From: a bacterium
Lineage (GTDB): Bacteria > Armatimonadota > UBA5829
Assembly (NCBI GenBank): GCA_021372295.1
Contig: JAJFUS010000039.1
Span: 1 to 64,000 of the forward strand
Direction of reading: 5' to 3'
Length of the DNA: 64,000 nt
Shown: positions 17,553 through 26,434 of the stretch, in pieces
Layout of the letters: every line of letters starts with the position of its first letter
How positions within the stretch are numbered: the stretch's first letter is position 1
The notes under the pieces: model-generated
The model's input: only the letters and a program-made list of their open reading frames with translations
Database searches by the model: none
Told to the model about the DNA's origin: nothing
Made by a program: the position numbers and the translations under genes

Positions 17553-19205
17553 ATGGAGATGTTTTGCTATCAATGCGAGCAGACTGCAATGGGTGCCGGA
17601 TGCACGGTTCGTGGAGTGTGCGGCAAGGACGCAACCACGTCCATCCTACAAGACCTTTTGGCGTATGCTGTCAAAGGCATCTCAATGTATGCCCACAGAG
17701 CAATCGAATTAGGATCGAGAGATCGCGACGTGAACGTATTCGTGATTGAAGCGCTGTTCGCCACAGTCACAAATGTCGATTTCGACCCTGAACGCCTGCA
17801 AAACATGCTCATCCAGGCTGGTCGGATCAAAAACAAGGCAAAAACACTCTACGAAGACGCCTCGGCAAAGGCCGGAAAACCTGTCGAGCAACTCAATGGC
17901 CCAGCCGGATGGGTTCCCGCAAACGATATCGACGGGCTGGTATCTCAGGGAACTCAGATCGGCATAATCTCCCGGAAAACCACTCTGGGTGACGACATTA
18001 CCGGCTTGCAAGAGTTGACGATGTACGGCCTGAAGGGCGCTGCCGCATACGCCGACCACGCTCAGATTCTGGGCAAGGAAGACGATGCCGTATATGCTAA
18101 GTTCCACGAGTATCTCGATCTACTGAGTAAGCCCCAACCAAGAGCCGACGAACTCGTCGTGGCAAGCCTTGGAGTCGGAGAGCTTAATCTGCGCGTGATG
18201 GAACTTCTAGACGAGGCCAACACCGACGCCTACGGACATCCCGAGCCGACTAAGGTTCGAGTCGAACCCGTAAAGGGCAAGGCAATTGTGGTGTCGGGTC
18301 ACGATCTCAAAGACCTTTACGAGCTTCTGAAGCAGACTGAGGGCAAGGGCGTCAACATATATACTCACGGCGAGATGCTTCCCGCGCTCGCATATCCCAA
18401 GCTCAAGGCGTTCAAGCATCTGGTTGGCAATTATGGCGGCGCATGGCAGGATCAGGTCAGAGAGTTCGACGCATTTCCCGGCGCGATCCTTATGACCACC
18501 AACTGCATTCAGAGGCCTAAAGATACTTACAAAGGACGAATCTTCACCACCGGCCTTGTAGCGATGCCGGGAGTAGAGCACATTGGCGAAGACAAAGACT
18601 TCACACCTGTAATCAATGCCGCGCTCGCCTCTGAAGGATTTACTGAGGACGGACCCGATAAGACTATTACAGTAGGTTTCGGTCACAATGCTGTAATGGG
18701 TGTGGCAGGCGCTGTAATAGATGCGGTAAAGAGCGGCGCGATCAGACACCTCTTCCTGATAGGCGGCTGCGATGGCGCAAAACCCGGTCGCAACTATTAT
18801 ACCGAGTTTGCGCAGTCTGTTCCCAATGACTGCGTGATCTTGACTCTAGCGTGCGGAAAATATCGGTTCAACAAGCTCGATTTTGGAGACATTGGAGGAA
18901 TTCCCAGGCTGCTGGACATTGGCCAGTGCAATGACGCTTACTCGGCGATCAAGATAGTGCTGGCGCTCGCTGATGCATTCGGGTGCAGCGTCAACGACCT
19001 GCCGTTGTCGATGATTTTAAGCTGGTACGAACAGAAGGCCGTCGCGATTTTGCTCACTTTGCTCCATTTGGGGATCAAAAATATCAAACTTGGGCCGAGT
19101 CTGCCCGCGTTCATAACCCCCGTGGTATGGAAAGCACTGGTCGATAACTTCAACATCGCCCCTATAGGATCTCCCAAGGAAGACATTCAAGCGGTGCTGG
19201 GCTAG
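17553..19205 (+). CDS. hcp: hydroxylamine reductase (hybrid-cluster protein)
   Basis: A 550-residue hybrid-cluster protein. The N-terminal cluster ligands are C5, C8, C17 and C23 in M-F-C-Y-Q-C-E-Q-T-A, the pattern of the anaerobe-type (class I/II) proteins with a long helical N-terminal domain. The C-terminal half carries the hybrid-cluster ligands, for example in T-N-C-I-Q, I-G-G-C-D-G and L-A-C-G-K-Y-R-F-N. In other bacteria Hcp reduces hydroxylamine in vitro and nitric oxide in vivo, and is induced by nitrosative stress. Its presence suggests an anaerobic or microaerobic life. GGAGG lies nine bases before the ATG. No hcr reductase gene is next to it. Confidence 0.96.
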   Translation: MEMFCYQCEQTAMGAGCTVRGVCGKDATTSILQDLLAYAVKGISMYAHRAIELGSRDRDVNVFVIEALFATVTNVDFDPERLQNMLIQAGRIKNKAKTLYEDASAKAGKPVEQLNGPAGWVPANDIDGLVSQGTQIGIISRKTTLGDDITGLQELTMYGLKGAAAYADHAQILGKEDDAVYAKFHEYLDLLSKPQPRADELVVASLGVGELNLRVMELLDEANTDAYGHPEPTKVRVEPVKGKAIVVSGHDLKDLYELLKQTEGKGVNIYTHGEMLPALAYPKLKAFKHLVGNYGGAWQDQVREFDAFPGAILMTTNCIQRPKDTYKGRIFTTGLVAMPGVEHIGEDKDFTPVINAALASEGFTEDGPDKTITVGFGHNAVMGVAGAVIDAVKSGAIRHLFLIGGCDGAKPGRNYYTEFAQSVPNDCVILTLACGKYRFNKLDFGDIGGIPRLLDIGQCNDAYSAIKIVLALADAFGCSVNDLPLSMILSWYEQKAVAILLTLLHLGIKNIKLGPSLPAFITPVVWKALVDNFNIAPIGSPKEDIQAVLG

Positions 19206-19221
19206 CGGCCGCATAGAACGA

Positions 19222-20442
19222 TCAACGATGTTGCACCGGCACCTCATCCATGTGATCGGCAGGGCCGCGTTGCCGCCTTGAACAAGGCGAATGCTTGCGA
19301 TTGGTTGAACGCGCTCTAAACAATATGACTACCGATGCAGCAAATAAACCAAGCATTCCTCCTGCAATTGCGTTCAGGAGATTGCTTGGCGCGACTTTCT
19401 GAGGGTTGGGAAACGCTCGATCGATTATTTGATAGTCGCCGTCTTCGCCCTTCCGAGCGATGTTTGCCATCTGATACTGTTCCATCAAAAGCTGATATGT
19501 GCCGTTAAGAACCTCTACTCTGCGTTTTATGCGAGCGTATTTCACCGCAACAGCAGGCAAATTCTCCAATTGCTTATTTAGTTTGTCGCGTTCGGAGATT
19601 ACGAAATCGCGCTCTTTGCTCAGAGACTTTTTCTGAACTTCACTTTCAACCAGGTCGTTGAGGTCTCCCGCGCTGGCAAGATTGCCGTTAATGCCTTGTA
19701 TCTGAGCATCCACGTCTAGCAGCCTCGCGTCGAGTTGACCTAACTGAGCAACCATTCCCTGCGTCTGCTCATCAATTGCAGCAACCCGATTATTCTGCAT
19801 AAATTCGCACATATCGTCTTCGGCCTTGTCCATGTCGCGTGCGGTTTCCTGCAGCCTCTTCTCAATAAAGTCGGACTTTCGAGCCGAGGCCGTAGTCACC
19901 AATCTTCCGAGCCCGTCTACAAGAGTGTTCGCGATGTTTGCTGCCAGTTTGGGGCTTCTTGCTTGGACCGTGACCGAAATGGCTCCATTTTTGCTTTCCT
20001 CAACGGAAACCATTTTCCCCAAAGCCTTCAGGCCGTCGATTTCGGTGGCAGGCCTATTTCCGACAAAATGCGGATTGCTCAACAGTTTCAGTCTGGACAT
20101 TGTCATCTTTCGAAGAGCGTCACTTTGAAGGATTGTAACAAAGTACCCGTTGTTAGAACCTCCACCGGATATGGCAATCGGCAATTTACTTAACAGGCTC
20201 GACGTGGTGGATGACTGCTGTACGTACAGGCTTGCCTTGGATTCATAAACCTTTGGAAAAGCTCTGCTGCAGAAGAATGCCACAATGCTGCAGATTACGG
20301 CTATTGCCAATAACGGCTTCCATCTGGCAATAAGAGGAGCCGCCAATAGAGCGAGGTCAATTTCGTCTTCACGTACAATTTCGTTGTCTTCCAACTGGTG
20401 CACCTTCGCATGGCTCGCGATAACATCTGAACGCAGCCGCAT
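19222..20442 (-). CDS. Wzz-type polysaccharide chain-length/tyrosine-kinase-like membrane protein
   Basis: A 406-residue protein with the Wzz topology. A cytoplasmic N-terminus is followed by a membrane segment near residues 41-62 (W-K-P-L-L-A-I-A-V-I), a long extracytoplasmic helical domain of about 290 residues with coiled-coil character, and a second membrane segment near residues 355-378. The proline-rich pre-TM2 region typical of Wzz is replaced by N-P-Q-K-V-A-P-S-N-L-L. Such proteins set the chain length of exported polysaccharide. There is no kinase domain. It diverges from the flippase gene. The ATG lies about seven bases after a TAGAAT -10 box, so the message is probably leaderless. 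Confidence 0.85.
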   Translation of the reverse strand: MRLRSDVIASHAKVHQLEDNEIVREDEIDLALLAAPLIARWKPLLAIAVICSIVAFFCSRAFPKVYESKASLYVQQSSTTSSLLSKLPIAISGGGSNNGYFVTILQSDALRKMTMSRLKLLSNPHFVGNRPATEIDGLKALGKMVSVEESKNGAISVTVQARSPKLAANIANTLVDGLGRLVTTASARKSDFIEKRLQETARDMDKAEDDMCEFMQNNRVAAIDEQTQGMVAQLGQLDARLLDVDAQIQGINGNLASAGDLNDLVESEVQKKSLSKERDFVISERDKLNKQLENLPAVAVKYARIKRRVEVLNGTYQLLMEQYQMANIARKGEDGDYQIIDRAFPNPQKVAPSNLLNAIAGGMLGLFAASVVILFRARSTNRKHSPCSRRQRGPADHMDEVPVQHR

Positions 20443-20449
20443 TAGGGCA

Positions 20450-20479
20450 ATTCTACATAGCGACGCAGGTCTTTGTCAA
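20450..20479 (-). promoter_or_regulatory. promoter of the Wzz-like gene, leaderless
   Basis: TTGACA (20474-20479), an 18-base spacer and TAGAAT (20450-20455) on the minus strand. The ATG at 20442 is seven bases after the -10 box, so the transcript should begin at or next to the start codon. No Shine-Dalgarno is present, which agrees. Confidence 0.65.
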
Positions 20480-20501
20480 GCTCACGGCGTTAGTGTATAA
20501 T
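20473..20501 (+). promoter_or_regulatory. promoter of the flippase gene
   Basis: TTGTCA (20473-20478), a 17-base spacer and a perfect TATAAT (20496-20501). Its -35 box occupies the same bases as the -35 box of the divergent Wzz-like gene, so RNA polymerase cannot sit at both. The start point should be near 20508, leaving a very short leader that still contains AAAGGGG before the ATG at 20520. Confidence 0.75.
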
Positions 20502-20519
20502 GAGTGGAAAGGGGTTGCT

Positions 20520-21833
20520 ATGAGTTCTGCTGTGGATTTTATCAGGCGAGCGCTACCGAAAGAGCGCTTTACGCGTGGCGTAATGGTACTCGCCGGCGGA
20601 TCGTTTTCATCGCAGGTGCTACTGGCTATTGTCACCCCGATTACCACACGTCTTTATTCACCATCTGACTTTGGCGTTCTTGCGGTTTACACATCCATTG
20701 CCGCTATGCTATCTCTTATTTCTTCAGGACGTTATGAGTTATCCATTCCAATATGTGAAAACAATGCCACTGCGGCAAATGTTTTAGCTCTGTCCATAAT
20801 AATCAATAGCCTATCCGCAATAGCAGTCATGATAGCGGTTTGGCTGTGCGGAGATTACTTTCTTGAACATATTCAAGCAACGAATTTGAGACGGTATCTT
20901 TGGCTGCTGCCGGTGAGTATGATATTCACGGGAACATATCAAGTATTCAGCTATTTCGCTGTTCGCAACAAGAAATTCAGCGACCTTGCCCGAACAAAAC
21001 TCAGCCAGAGCATTTGCGCAAATGCTATAGTTCTGGGTTTGGGCCTATTGAAGGTCGGACCTATCGGCTTGCTGCTCGGACTACTGGCATCCGGTTCATC
21101 CGGTATTACCACGTTAGCTAGACCACTGTTGCGTGAATATCGGGATTGCCTGAAATCTATCAGTTGGAGCGAGATGAGGCGGCTCTTGTCACTATACCGC
21201 AAGTTTCCTCTCATGTCTGCTCCGTCGGCATTGCTCAACAATGCGGCATGTTCTTTGCCTGCTATCATTCTCGCAGCGTATTACGGGAACAAAGTTGCGG
21301 GTTTGTTTGGCTTATCAATGAAGATGGTCGGTATTCCTGGAATGCTCCTATGCCTGGCAGTATCTCAGGCCTATTTGGGAGAAATCGCTGAGGCGACACG
21401 CGAAAACCCGGAGCAGGTGCCGCGCATATTTACATCGGTAACAAAAAAAATGCTGAAAGTAAGCCTGCTTGTCGTAGCTTTTGGCTGTATTTCACCCTAC
21501 ATATTTGGTGTGATATTCGGCCAAACCTGGAAGGCCGCCGGAATTTACTCAGCATTATTGTGCTTTTATGCGGCTGCTCAGTTGGTTGTCTCACCCACGT
21601 CAATGGTCGTGGTAGTAATGGAGAGACAAGATTTGCAGATGCTTGGAGACTTTGTGCGTTGCGTATTGGTGTTAGCTTCACTTATTATCCCTTACAAACT
21701 GCACCTGTCGGCAGATGTGGCAATTGCATCGTATTCGGCGATTATGGTTCTTACCTACGTTGGCTACTACATGATCTACAAGTGGGTCGCATTCTCTTCG
21801 CAACGGCTCATTGCCGCACGCAAAACCGAGTAA
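20520..21833 (+). CDS. Wzx-like oligosaccharide flippase
   Basis: A 437-residue polytopic membrane protein with about twelve hydrophobic segments. It belongs to the polysaccharide-biosynthesis/MATE-like export group, which flips lipid-linked repeat units across the inner membrane. The N-terminal R-G-V-M-V-L-A-G-G-S-F-S-S-Q and P-I-T-T-R-L-Y-S-P-S-D-F-G-V-L-A segments are typical. The frame opens nine codons earlier, but the ATG at 20520 has AAAGGGG seven bases upstream, whereas the earlier start lies within the -10 box. It works with the divergent Wzz-like gene and the downstream polymerase-like gene. Confidence 0.88.
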   Translation: MSSAVDFIRRALPKERFTRGVMVLAGGSFSSQVLLAIVTPITTRLYSPSDFGVLAVYTSIAAMLSLISSGRYELSIPICENNATAANVLALSIIINSLSAIAVMIAVWLCGDYFLEHIQATNLRRYLWLLPVSMIFTGTYQVFSYFAVRNKKFSDLARTKLSQSICANAIVLGLGLLKVGPIGLLLGLLASGSSGITTLARPLLREYRDCLKSISWSEMRRLLSLYRKFPLMSAPSALLNNAACSLPAIILAAYYGNKVAGLFGLSMKMVGIPGMLLCLAVSQAYLGEIAEATRENPEQVPRIFTSVTKKMLKVSLLVVAFGCISPYIFGVIFGQTWKAAGIYSALLCFYAAAQLVVSPTSMVVVVMERQDLQMLGDFVRCVLVLASLIIPYKLHLSADVAIASYSAIMVLTYVGYYMIYKWVAFSSQRLIAARKTE

Positions 21834-22083
21834 CATTCGATTCACCAATGTGGAGTGAGTTATGGCGAAATGCTTGATAACAGCACAAAACTTTAAACGC
21901 CGCGGCATTATGGTTGGCATGGGAATTGTTTACTATGCAGCCTTTCTATTGTAACATTCAGGATATTGCTTTCAATCTTCGAGACGGTGGCTGTGAGAAC
22001 CAGCGTTATAGCCACAATGTTCAAATGGCAGAAACGTAATAGCTCAGTCTTACGATGGGCAGACACATCGATGGGAATGGTTA

Positions 22084-23364
22084 ATGCGATATAGCATAAT
22101 ATTAAAGTTGCCAAGCCGAACAAACATGCGGCAAATATCATATCGCCTTGCCGGTATTCTGAAGGCTCCTTTCCGTTTTGAAGTCTGGTTTGCGCTGTTT
22201 GTGTACAGCAGCAGATTGAAAGGCAACAACTGGAGCAAAAGCCTATCAGTTGATTTGACAGGCCTGTTTCTGGTATTTACTGTTCTGTGCGCGTTTGCCA
22301 TAGCGTACCGTCGGAGTTGGCGTTTTCCTGCTCGGTCATTTTGGTGTTCGATGGCATGCATTGTGTTTTTTGCCATTCCACCCGCAAGCACATTATGGAC
22401 TTCCGCCGGCAGTTATGCGTACACAAAAGCATTTACACAAGCTCCGTTGCCTCTTATAGCATTCATTCTTTCATCTATGATCTTATCGACCAGCAAAGAG
22501 CGGATTGAACGCTTCTTCAAATTCGTTCTTGCAATCGGTACGCTTACCCTATTAACAACATATTGGGCTATACTTACCGGAACAGTTTCTCTGGCATCCA
22601 GCCTCGTACTTCAACATGACGAAGATTATATAGGGCGAGGGTTGGTAATTGCTCAGTCAGGTATTCTTATTTACCTGGCCCTTTTATTCAGGCGAGTCAA
22701 CATTGTTGCACGACTGGCATTGACACTTGTATTTCTTGGGTTCGTGTTTGGTGTTTTTCTATGCGGCAGCAAGCAGGCACTCATTGCGTTATTACTCTCA
22801 ACAATCGTTCCGATTGTGATGACATCTCAACATCGTGCCTGGAAAAAACACATATCTGTATTTGCTTCTATCATCGTCTTGGTTTTGGGCATCACTTGTT
22901 ATTTAGGATCTAAAGGAATTACTCCTGTTACGTTGCATCGCGCTTCACAACTATTCGCGCTGGAAAAAGGCGAGTCGGTAAACGATCGAACATCCAAATT
23001 GCATGATGCGTTTCAAGGGTTTGCCGAACGACCGTTCTTAGGCAATGGCGTAGCAGCATATGGCGCATTACCGAATCATGCCGAGGATGATTACCCGCAT
23101 GATATTTTTGCGGAAATAGCGTTTGAGTATGGTGTGGTTGGCCTGTTGATATTTACGTTTTTCATAATGCGCCTGATACATCGCTCAGTATCCTTGCGTA
23201 CTCTCTTTAGAGATGAACTTATGTGCGGAATTATGTTATCCGTTCTTATCTATGCCATTAGCTCGCTTGTTAGTGGAACATATGCGACGAACAGATTCTT
23301 ATTCACGGCACTTGGTATGTTATGCTATAAGCCACAAACCAAAGTCCAGTCACCAAAAGAATAA
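22084..23364 (+). CDS. O-antigen polymerase/ligase-like membrane protein (Wzy/WaaL)
   Basis: A 426-residue protein with about ten to twelve membrane segments. A large loop near residues 290-345 carries R-T-S-K-L-H-D-A-F-Q-G-F and F-L-G-N-G-V-A-A-Y followed by H-D-I-F-A-E-I-A-F-E-Y-G-V-V-G-L. This is the O-antigen ligase/polymerase (Wzy_C) signature. It would polymerise or ligate undecaprenyl-linked glycans at the outer face of the inner membrane. It follows the flippase by 250 bases in which no gene was recognised. The start at 22084 has only a weak GGGAATGG upstream. Base composition here is AT-richer than in region 1. Confidence 0.85.
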   Translation: MRYSIILKLPSRTNMRQISYRLAGILKAPFRFEVWFALFVYSSRLKGNNWSKSLSVDLTGLFLVFTVLCAFAIAYRRSWRFPARSFWCSMACIVFFAIPPASTLWTSAGSYAYTKAFTQAPLPLIAFILSSMILSTSKERIERFFKFVLAIGTLTLLTTYWAILTGTVSLASSLVLQHDEDYIGRGLVIAQSGILIYLALLFRRVNIVARLALTLVFLGFVFGVFLCGSKQALIALLLSTIVPIVMTSQHRAWKKHISVFASIIVLVLGITCYLGSKGITPVTLHRASQLFALEKGESVNDRTSKLHDAFQGFAERPFLGNGVAAYGALPNHAEDDYPHDIFAEIAFEYGVVGLLIFTFFIMRLIHRSVSLRTLFRDELMCGIMLSVLIYAISSLVSGTYATNRFLFTALGMLCYKPQTKVQSPKE

Positions 23365-23429
23365 ACAGCTCCTCCGGTCGAAACCGGAATGGCTGATGGA
23401 AAGAACATCCGCGTCCTGGGTGTCCTTTT

Positions 23430-23504
23430 CGGAGAGACAAGATTCGAACCTGCGCACCGCTGAACCGCGGAAGCGCCTGTCAGCTCCACAAACTCGACAG
23501 GCGC
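23430..23504 (-). pseudogene. tRNA-Ser-like 3' fragment
   Basis: On the minus strand, GCAGG-TTCGAAT-CTTGT forms a proper T-arm, followed by a 7-base CTCTCCG acceptor strand. Upstream of it, CCGC-GGTTCA-GCGG looks like the long variable arm of a class II tRNA. Further 5' a 9-bp stem (GCGCCTGTC/GACAGGCGC) has a 14-base loop, too large for an anticodon loop. No matching 5' acceptor (CGGAGAG) or D-arm is found. The piece therefore looks like a remnant or integration scar of a tRNA-Ser gene, or a tRNA-like hairpin between two convergent genes. Confidence 0.4.
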
Positions 23505-23531
23505 TCAAACGCACTGAACTCAGAACCGCAA

Positions 23532-26390
23532 TTACAACTCCACCACCTCGGACGCGTCTCTAACGAGCAACTGCCTTAGAACCTTGCCTTCAGAGACATA
23601 GCAGGAACTTACACCCGTCGTCTTTACATACTTGCCGTCGGCCGGAGCAGAAGCGCCATTGGGGAGAACAACCTTGATCGATACAGATGATCCATCATCA
23701 AGGAAAAAGCTCGTGCCGCTCGACTGCGAAACTCTACCCCATGTTTGCACAAGCAGACCGATATTATTTAGGCCGTGTGCTCCAGTGATTCCTATCTGCC
23801 CAATCTCGGGCAAAGCGCTATACTGAAAATCTGAGCCGCCGATCGCTTTGTTGGCCAGCCCAAGCGGCTTTATACTTGTAGTGCCTGGCAGCAGCAATAC
23901 CGCGGCATCAATATATAGCTCGTAATTGGAGTTGATGGCTATTATTCCGCCTACGTTAACCAGATTTCCAACAGCAAGCCCTGCAGGTATTCCAGAGGCA
24001 GGCTTAACCATTATACCGGCCGACCTGTTAGACTCCTGAATGTAGAAGTAGTCAGAGAATAAGGCGGACACGCTCTTCGATGCCAAACCTACAGACTTTG
24101 ACCTCGCGAGCCCCTTTGCTGTCGCAATATCAATTCCAGTTTGCTCGACTATGGCTATTCCGTCGCTGTTGCCTGACCAATCGCTCAAATTTCCGTCATT
24201 ATCCATGGCCTGAACACGGCAATAATAGGTATTGCCCATCGAACCGGTCACCGTTGTGCTCAAGGTATTTACCAGATAACCGCTAAACACATCGGATGCG
24301 CCCGGAGAAGTGCCTATCTGGCAGTTGTAACCAACGACGCCCGAGCGGTCGTCAGTAGACGGTGTCCAGTTGAATGTGAGACTGGTATCGGTTGTATAAG
24401 CTCCGGCGTCAGTGGGAGTGCCGGGAACAGTCGGGCCTGTGGTATCCACATTATCCAGCCTGTAGATTGCTTCGTGGGTGAAGTCGGCCATAACGTACAA
24501 ATACGTCACGCCATTAAAAACAACCATCTCGCAGCCATTGTTGCCCTGGAACGTTGTCTCACCTGGATTTGTCGGAACTATTGGGAGCATAGGGTTATTG
24601 GAATATTTCGTCCACGAAAGTTTGTCCAAAGACCTGGCCAGTCCGGTGCTCCACGACGCCGCATTGAATCCCAGTGTGCCGGTGGCGTCGGTGCTGCCCT
24701 CATACGCCATATAGTAATGCCCGCTCGGTGCTTGGATGATCTGGCTGCGTTTGCCTGTTGTTCCCGATTCCCAATTGCTGTCGGCAACAGTGGGAATAAC
24801 AGGATTACTGGAGCTCTTCGTAAGACTGAACAGGTTCGACCCCGAAGCGTAACCAATCTGACAGTCATCAGCCCCACCCTGGCCGCTTGGACCGTAACCG
24901 TGATAATAAAGGAGCCAGTCGCCGCCTATCGTCCTCTGCAAAGTTGGAGTGCCGACATTATTCCTCTCCCAGCCGGTCGAATTGGCAACAAGAACCGGGT
25001 TGTTGGCAGACTTGACAAAATTCAGGCCGTCGGTGGACGTCGCAAGCTCCACTGTCTGAGGTTTCGGAATGCTCCAAGAACTGCTGGATGGCGTATATGC
25101 TGAGCCAAGAGCATAATTGCTGGTGCTGGACAGAGTGTAGCCGCATGCCTCGTACACCAGATACCAAATACCGGATTCTTTGTATATGCCTGCGTAAGCC
25201 GCATAGAAATTGTCACTATGAGGAAATGATCCCTCGGCTATGCCTACATAATTCTGTAGTATGCGGGCTTTGTCGTACCAATAAGTACGAAACTCCAGGT
25301 AATGACCGGCACCTGGAGACGTAAAGTTGAGATGAAAGTAGTTGTCCGCCCCGGTACTCTTGAATTCTTTCCTGCCGATGCTTCGCGAAGCCAGGACAGC
25401 GCCGGCGGTGGCGTCATAGACATCGACGCTCACTACCACAGAGCTGTCCAGGGTGTTGTCGTCTATCTGGAAAACAAAGTCCGCCTCCATCGGGCCTGCA
25501 GTAATGGAATTGGTATAAGGACCATAGCACAAATATCCCGCAGAATCATCCGTTGTATTCGCAGACCAGCCTACACCTTCTGCGCGGCCAATGCCATGGT
25601 ACAGATTTTCAGCCTGAAACGTCCAAGCAGGATAACCGCCGATATGCAAAACTATGCCGTCGTCCACCCAGTTGATTCCGTCGGAAGACCTGGCGCGATT
25701 CACAACCTGGTGGCCATTCTGATCGAGGTCGGGCTCCTGACACATATACCATTCAAGCCCCATGTAATACGCCCATATCTCGTCACCTTCCACAACCATT
25801 GACGGATATATCATCTGGTAGCCCGAAGTAACGTTATCCATAGGTACTTCAGTCGCGAGCTGAGTCCATACTGCATTGCCCGCCCAGTAATCGTCGAGCG
25901 TAGCGGCAGCCTGCGAGGTTACCACCACACAGTCCAGCTTGATATAAGCCGCGTCATACCAATAAACACGAAACTCAAGCGAATGTCCGGTGTTGGCGCT
26001 GAAGTTTAGAGCGAAGTTCTGATAGGTGTATTTGACAAGAAACTCATAACGACACACCTCTCGTGTGGCGATAACTAAGCCGGTGGTGGCATCGTAGGCT
26101 TCGAGCCTGACGATCTTACCGGTGGCGGCACTGCGATAGTCGATCATCATCCTGAACGACGCGCAATTCATGCCCGCAGTGGTTTGTGTCGTGTTTGGCC
26201 CATAGCACAAATAACCGGCAGAATCCTTCAATATGCTTGCAGACCATCCGTCACCATCCGAGCGGCCTATATTGTGAGAAAGAGCGCTCTCCGCCTGATA
26301 AATCTGCTGCGACGCGAATGCTGTACCGGCCGCAGCAAACAATACGAGGCAAGCTAACAGCATCACTGTTTTCAAAACCGCATTTTTCAT
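23532..26390 (-). CDS. secreted multidomain propeller protein (GH43/GH32-like) with FN3 and OB-like module
   Basis: A 952-residue exported protein. The signal peptide is residues 1-27 (M-K-N-A-V-L-K-T-V-M ... T-A-F-A-S). A jelly-roll-like module (about 30-165) is repeated near residues 240-370; both copies start with Q-A-E and hold S-A-G-Y-L-C-Y-G-P. The second copy is inserted in a beta-propeller of the GH43/GH32-like type (D-Y-W-A-G-N-A-V-W, then S-T-D-G-L-N-F-V-K and Y-Y-H-G-Y-G). Next come a fibronectin type III domain and a C-terminal OB-like module of about 195 residues. Catalytic residues could not be assigned. The start has GGAGAGAG directly upstream; ten more codons are open but without a site. 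It probably binds or cleaves plant or microbial glycan. Confidence 0.7.
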   Translation of the reverse strand: MKNAVLKTVMLLACLVLFAAAGTAFASQQIYQAESALSHNIGRSDGDGWSASILKDSAGYLCYGPNTTQTTAGMNCASFRMMIDYRSAATGKIVRLEAYDATTGLVIATREVCRYEFLVKYTYQNFALNFSANTGHSLEFRVYWYDAAYIKLDCVVVTSQAAATLDDYWAGNAVWTQLATEVPMDNVTSGYQMIYPSMVVEGDEIWAYYMGLEWYMCQEPDLDQNGHQVVNRARSSDGINWVDDGIVLHIGGYPAWTFQAENLYHGIGRAEGVGWSANTTDDSAGYLCYGPYTNSITAGPMEADFVFQIDDNTLDSSVVVSVDVYDATAGAVLASRSIGRKEFKSTGADNYFHLNFTSPGAGHYLEFRTYWYDKARILQNYVGIAEGSFPHSDNFYAAYAGIYKESGIWYLVYEACGYTLSSTSNYALGSAYTPSSSSWSIPKPQTVELATSTDGLNFVKSANNPVLVANSTGWERNNVGTPTLQRTIGGDWLLYYHGYGPSGQGGADDCQIGYASGSNLFSLTKSSSNPVIPTVADSNWESGTTGKRSQIIQAPSGHYYMAYEGSTDATGTLGFNAASWSTGLARSLDKLSWTKYSNNPMLPIVPTNPGETTFQGNNGCEMVVFNGVTYLYVMADFTHEAIYRLDNVDTTGPTVPGTPTDAGAYTTDTSLTFNWTPSTDDRSGVVGYNCQIGTSPGASDVFSGYLVNTLSTTVTGSMGNTYYCRVQAMDNDGNLSDWSGNSDGIAIVEQTGIDIATAKGLARSKSVGLASKSVSALFSDYFYIQESNRSAGIMVKPASGIPAGLAVGNLVNVGGIIAINSNYELYIDAAVLLLPGTTSIKPLGLANKAIGGSDFQYSALPEIGQIGITGAHGLNNIGLLVQTWGRVSQSSGTSFFLDDGSSVSIKVVLPNGASAPADGKYVKTTGVSSCYVSEGKVLRQLLVRDASEVVEL

Positions 26391-26434
26391 TTCTCTCTCC
26401 TTTGCTATTAAAGCGAACACGATGGTCTCTGCAA

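Noticed and set aside
21908..22141. Minus-strand 77-residue hydrophobic frame between the flippase and polymerase genes
   Set aside because: It overlaps the start of the polymerase-like gene, has no ribosome-binding site, and its hydrophobicity is what the antisense of membrane-protein genes often gives.
23473..23504. The 9-bp hairpin GCGCCTGTC/GACAGGCGC as a bidirectional terminator
   Set aside because: No T-run follows in either direction, and it is contiguous with the tRNA-like arms, so it is described there instead.
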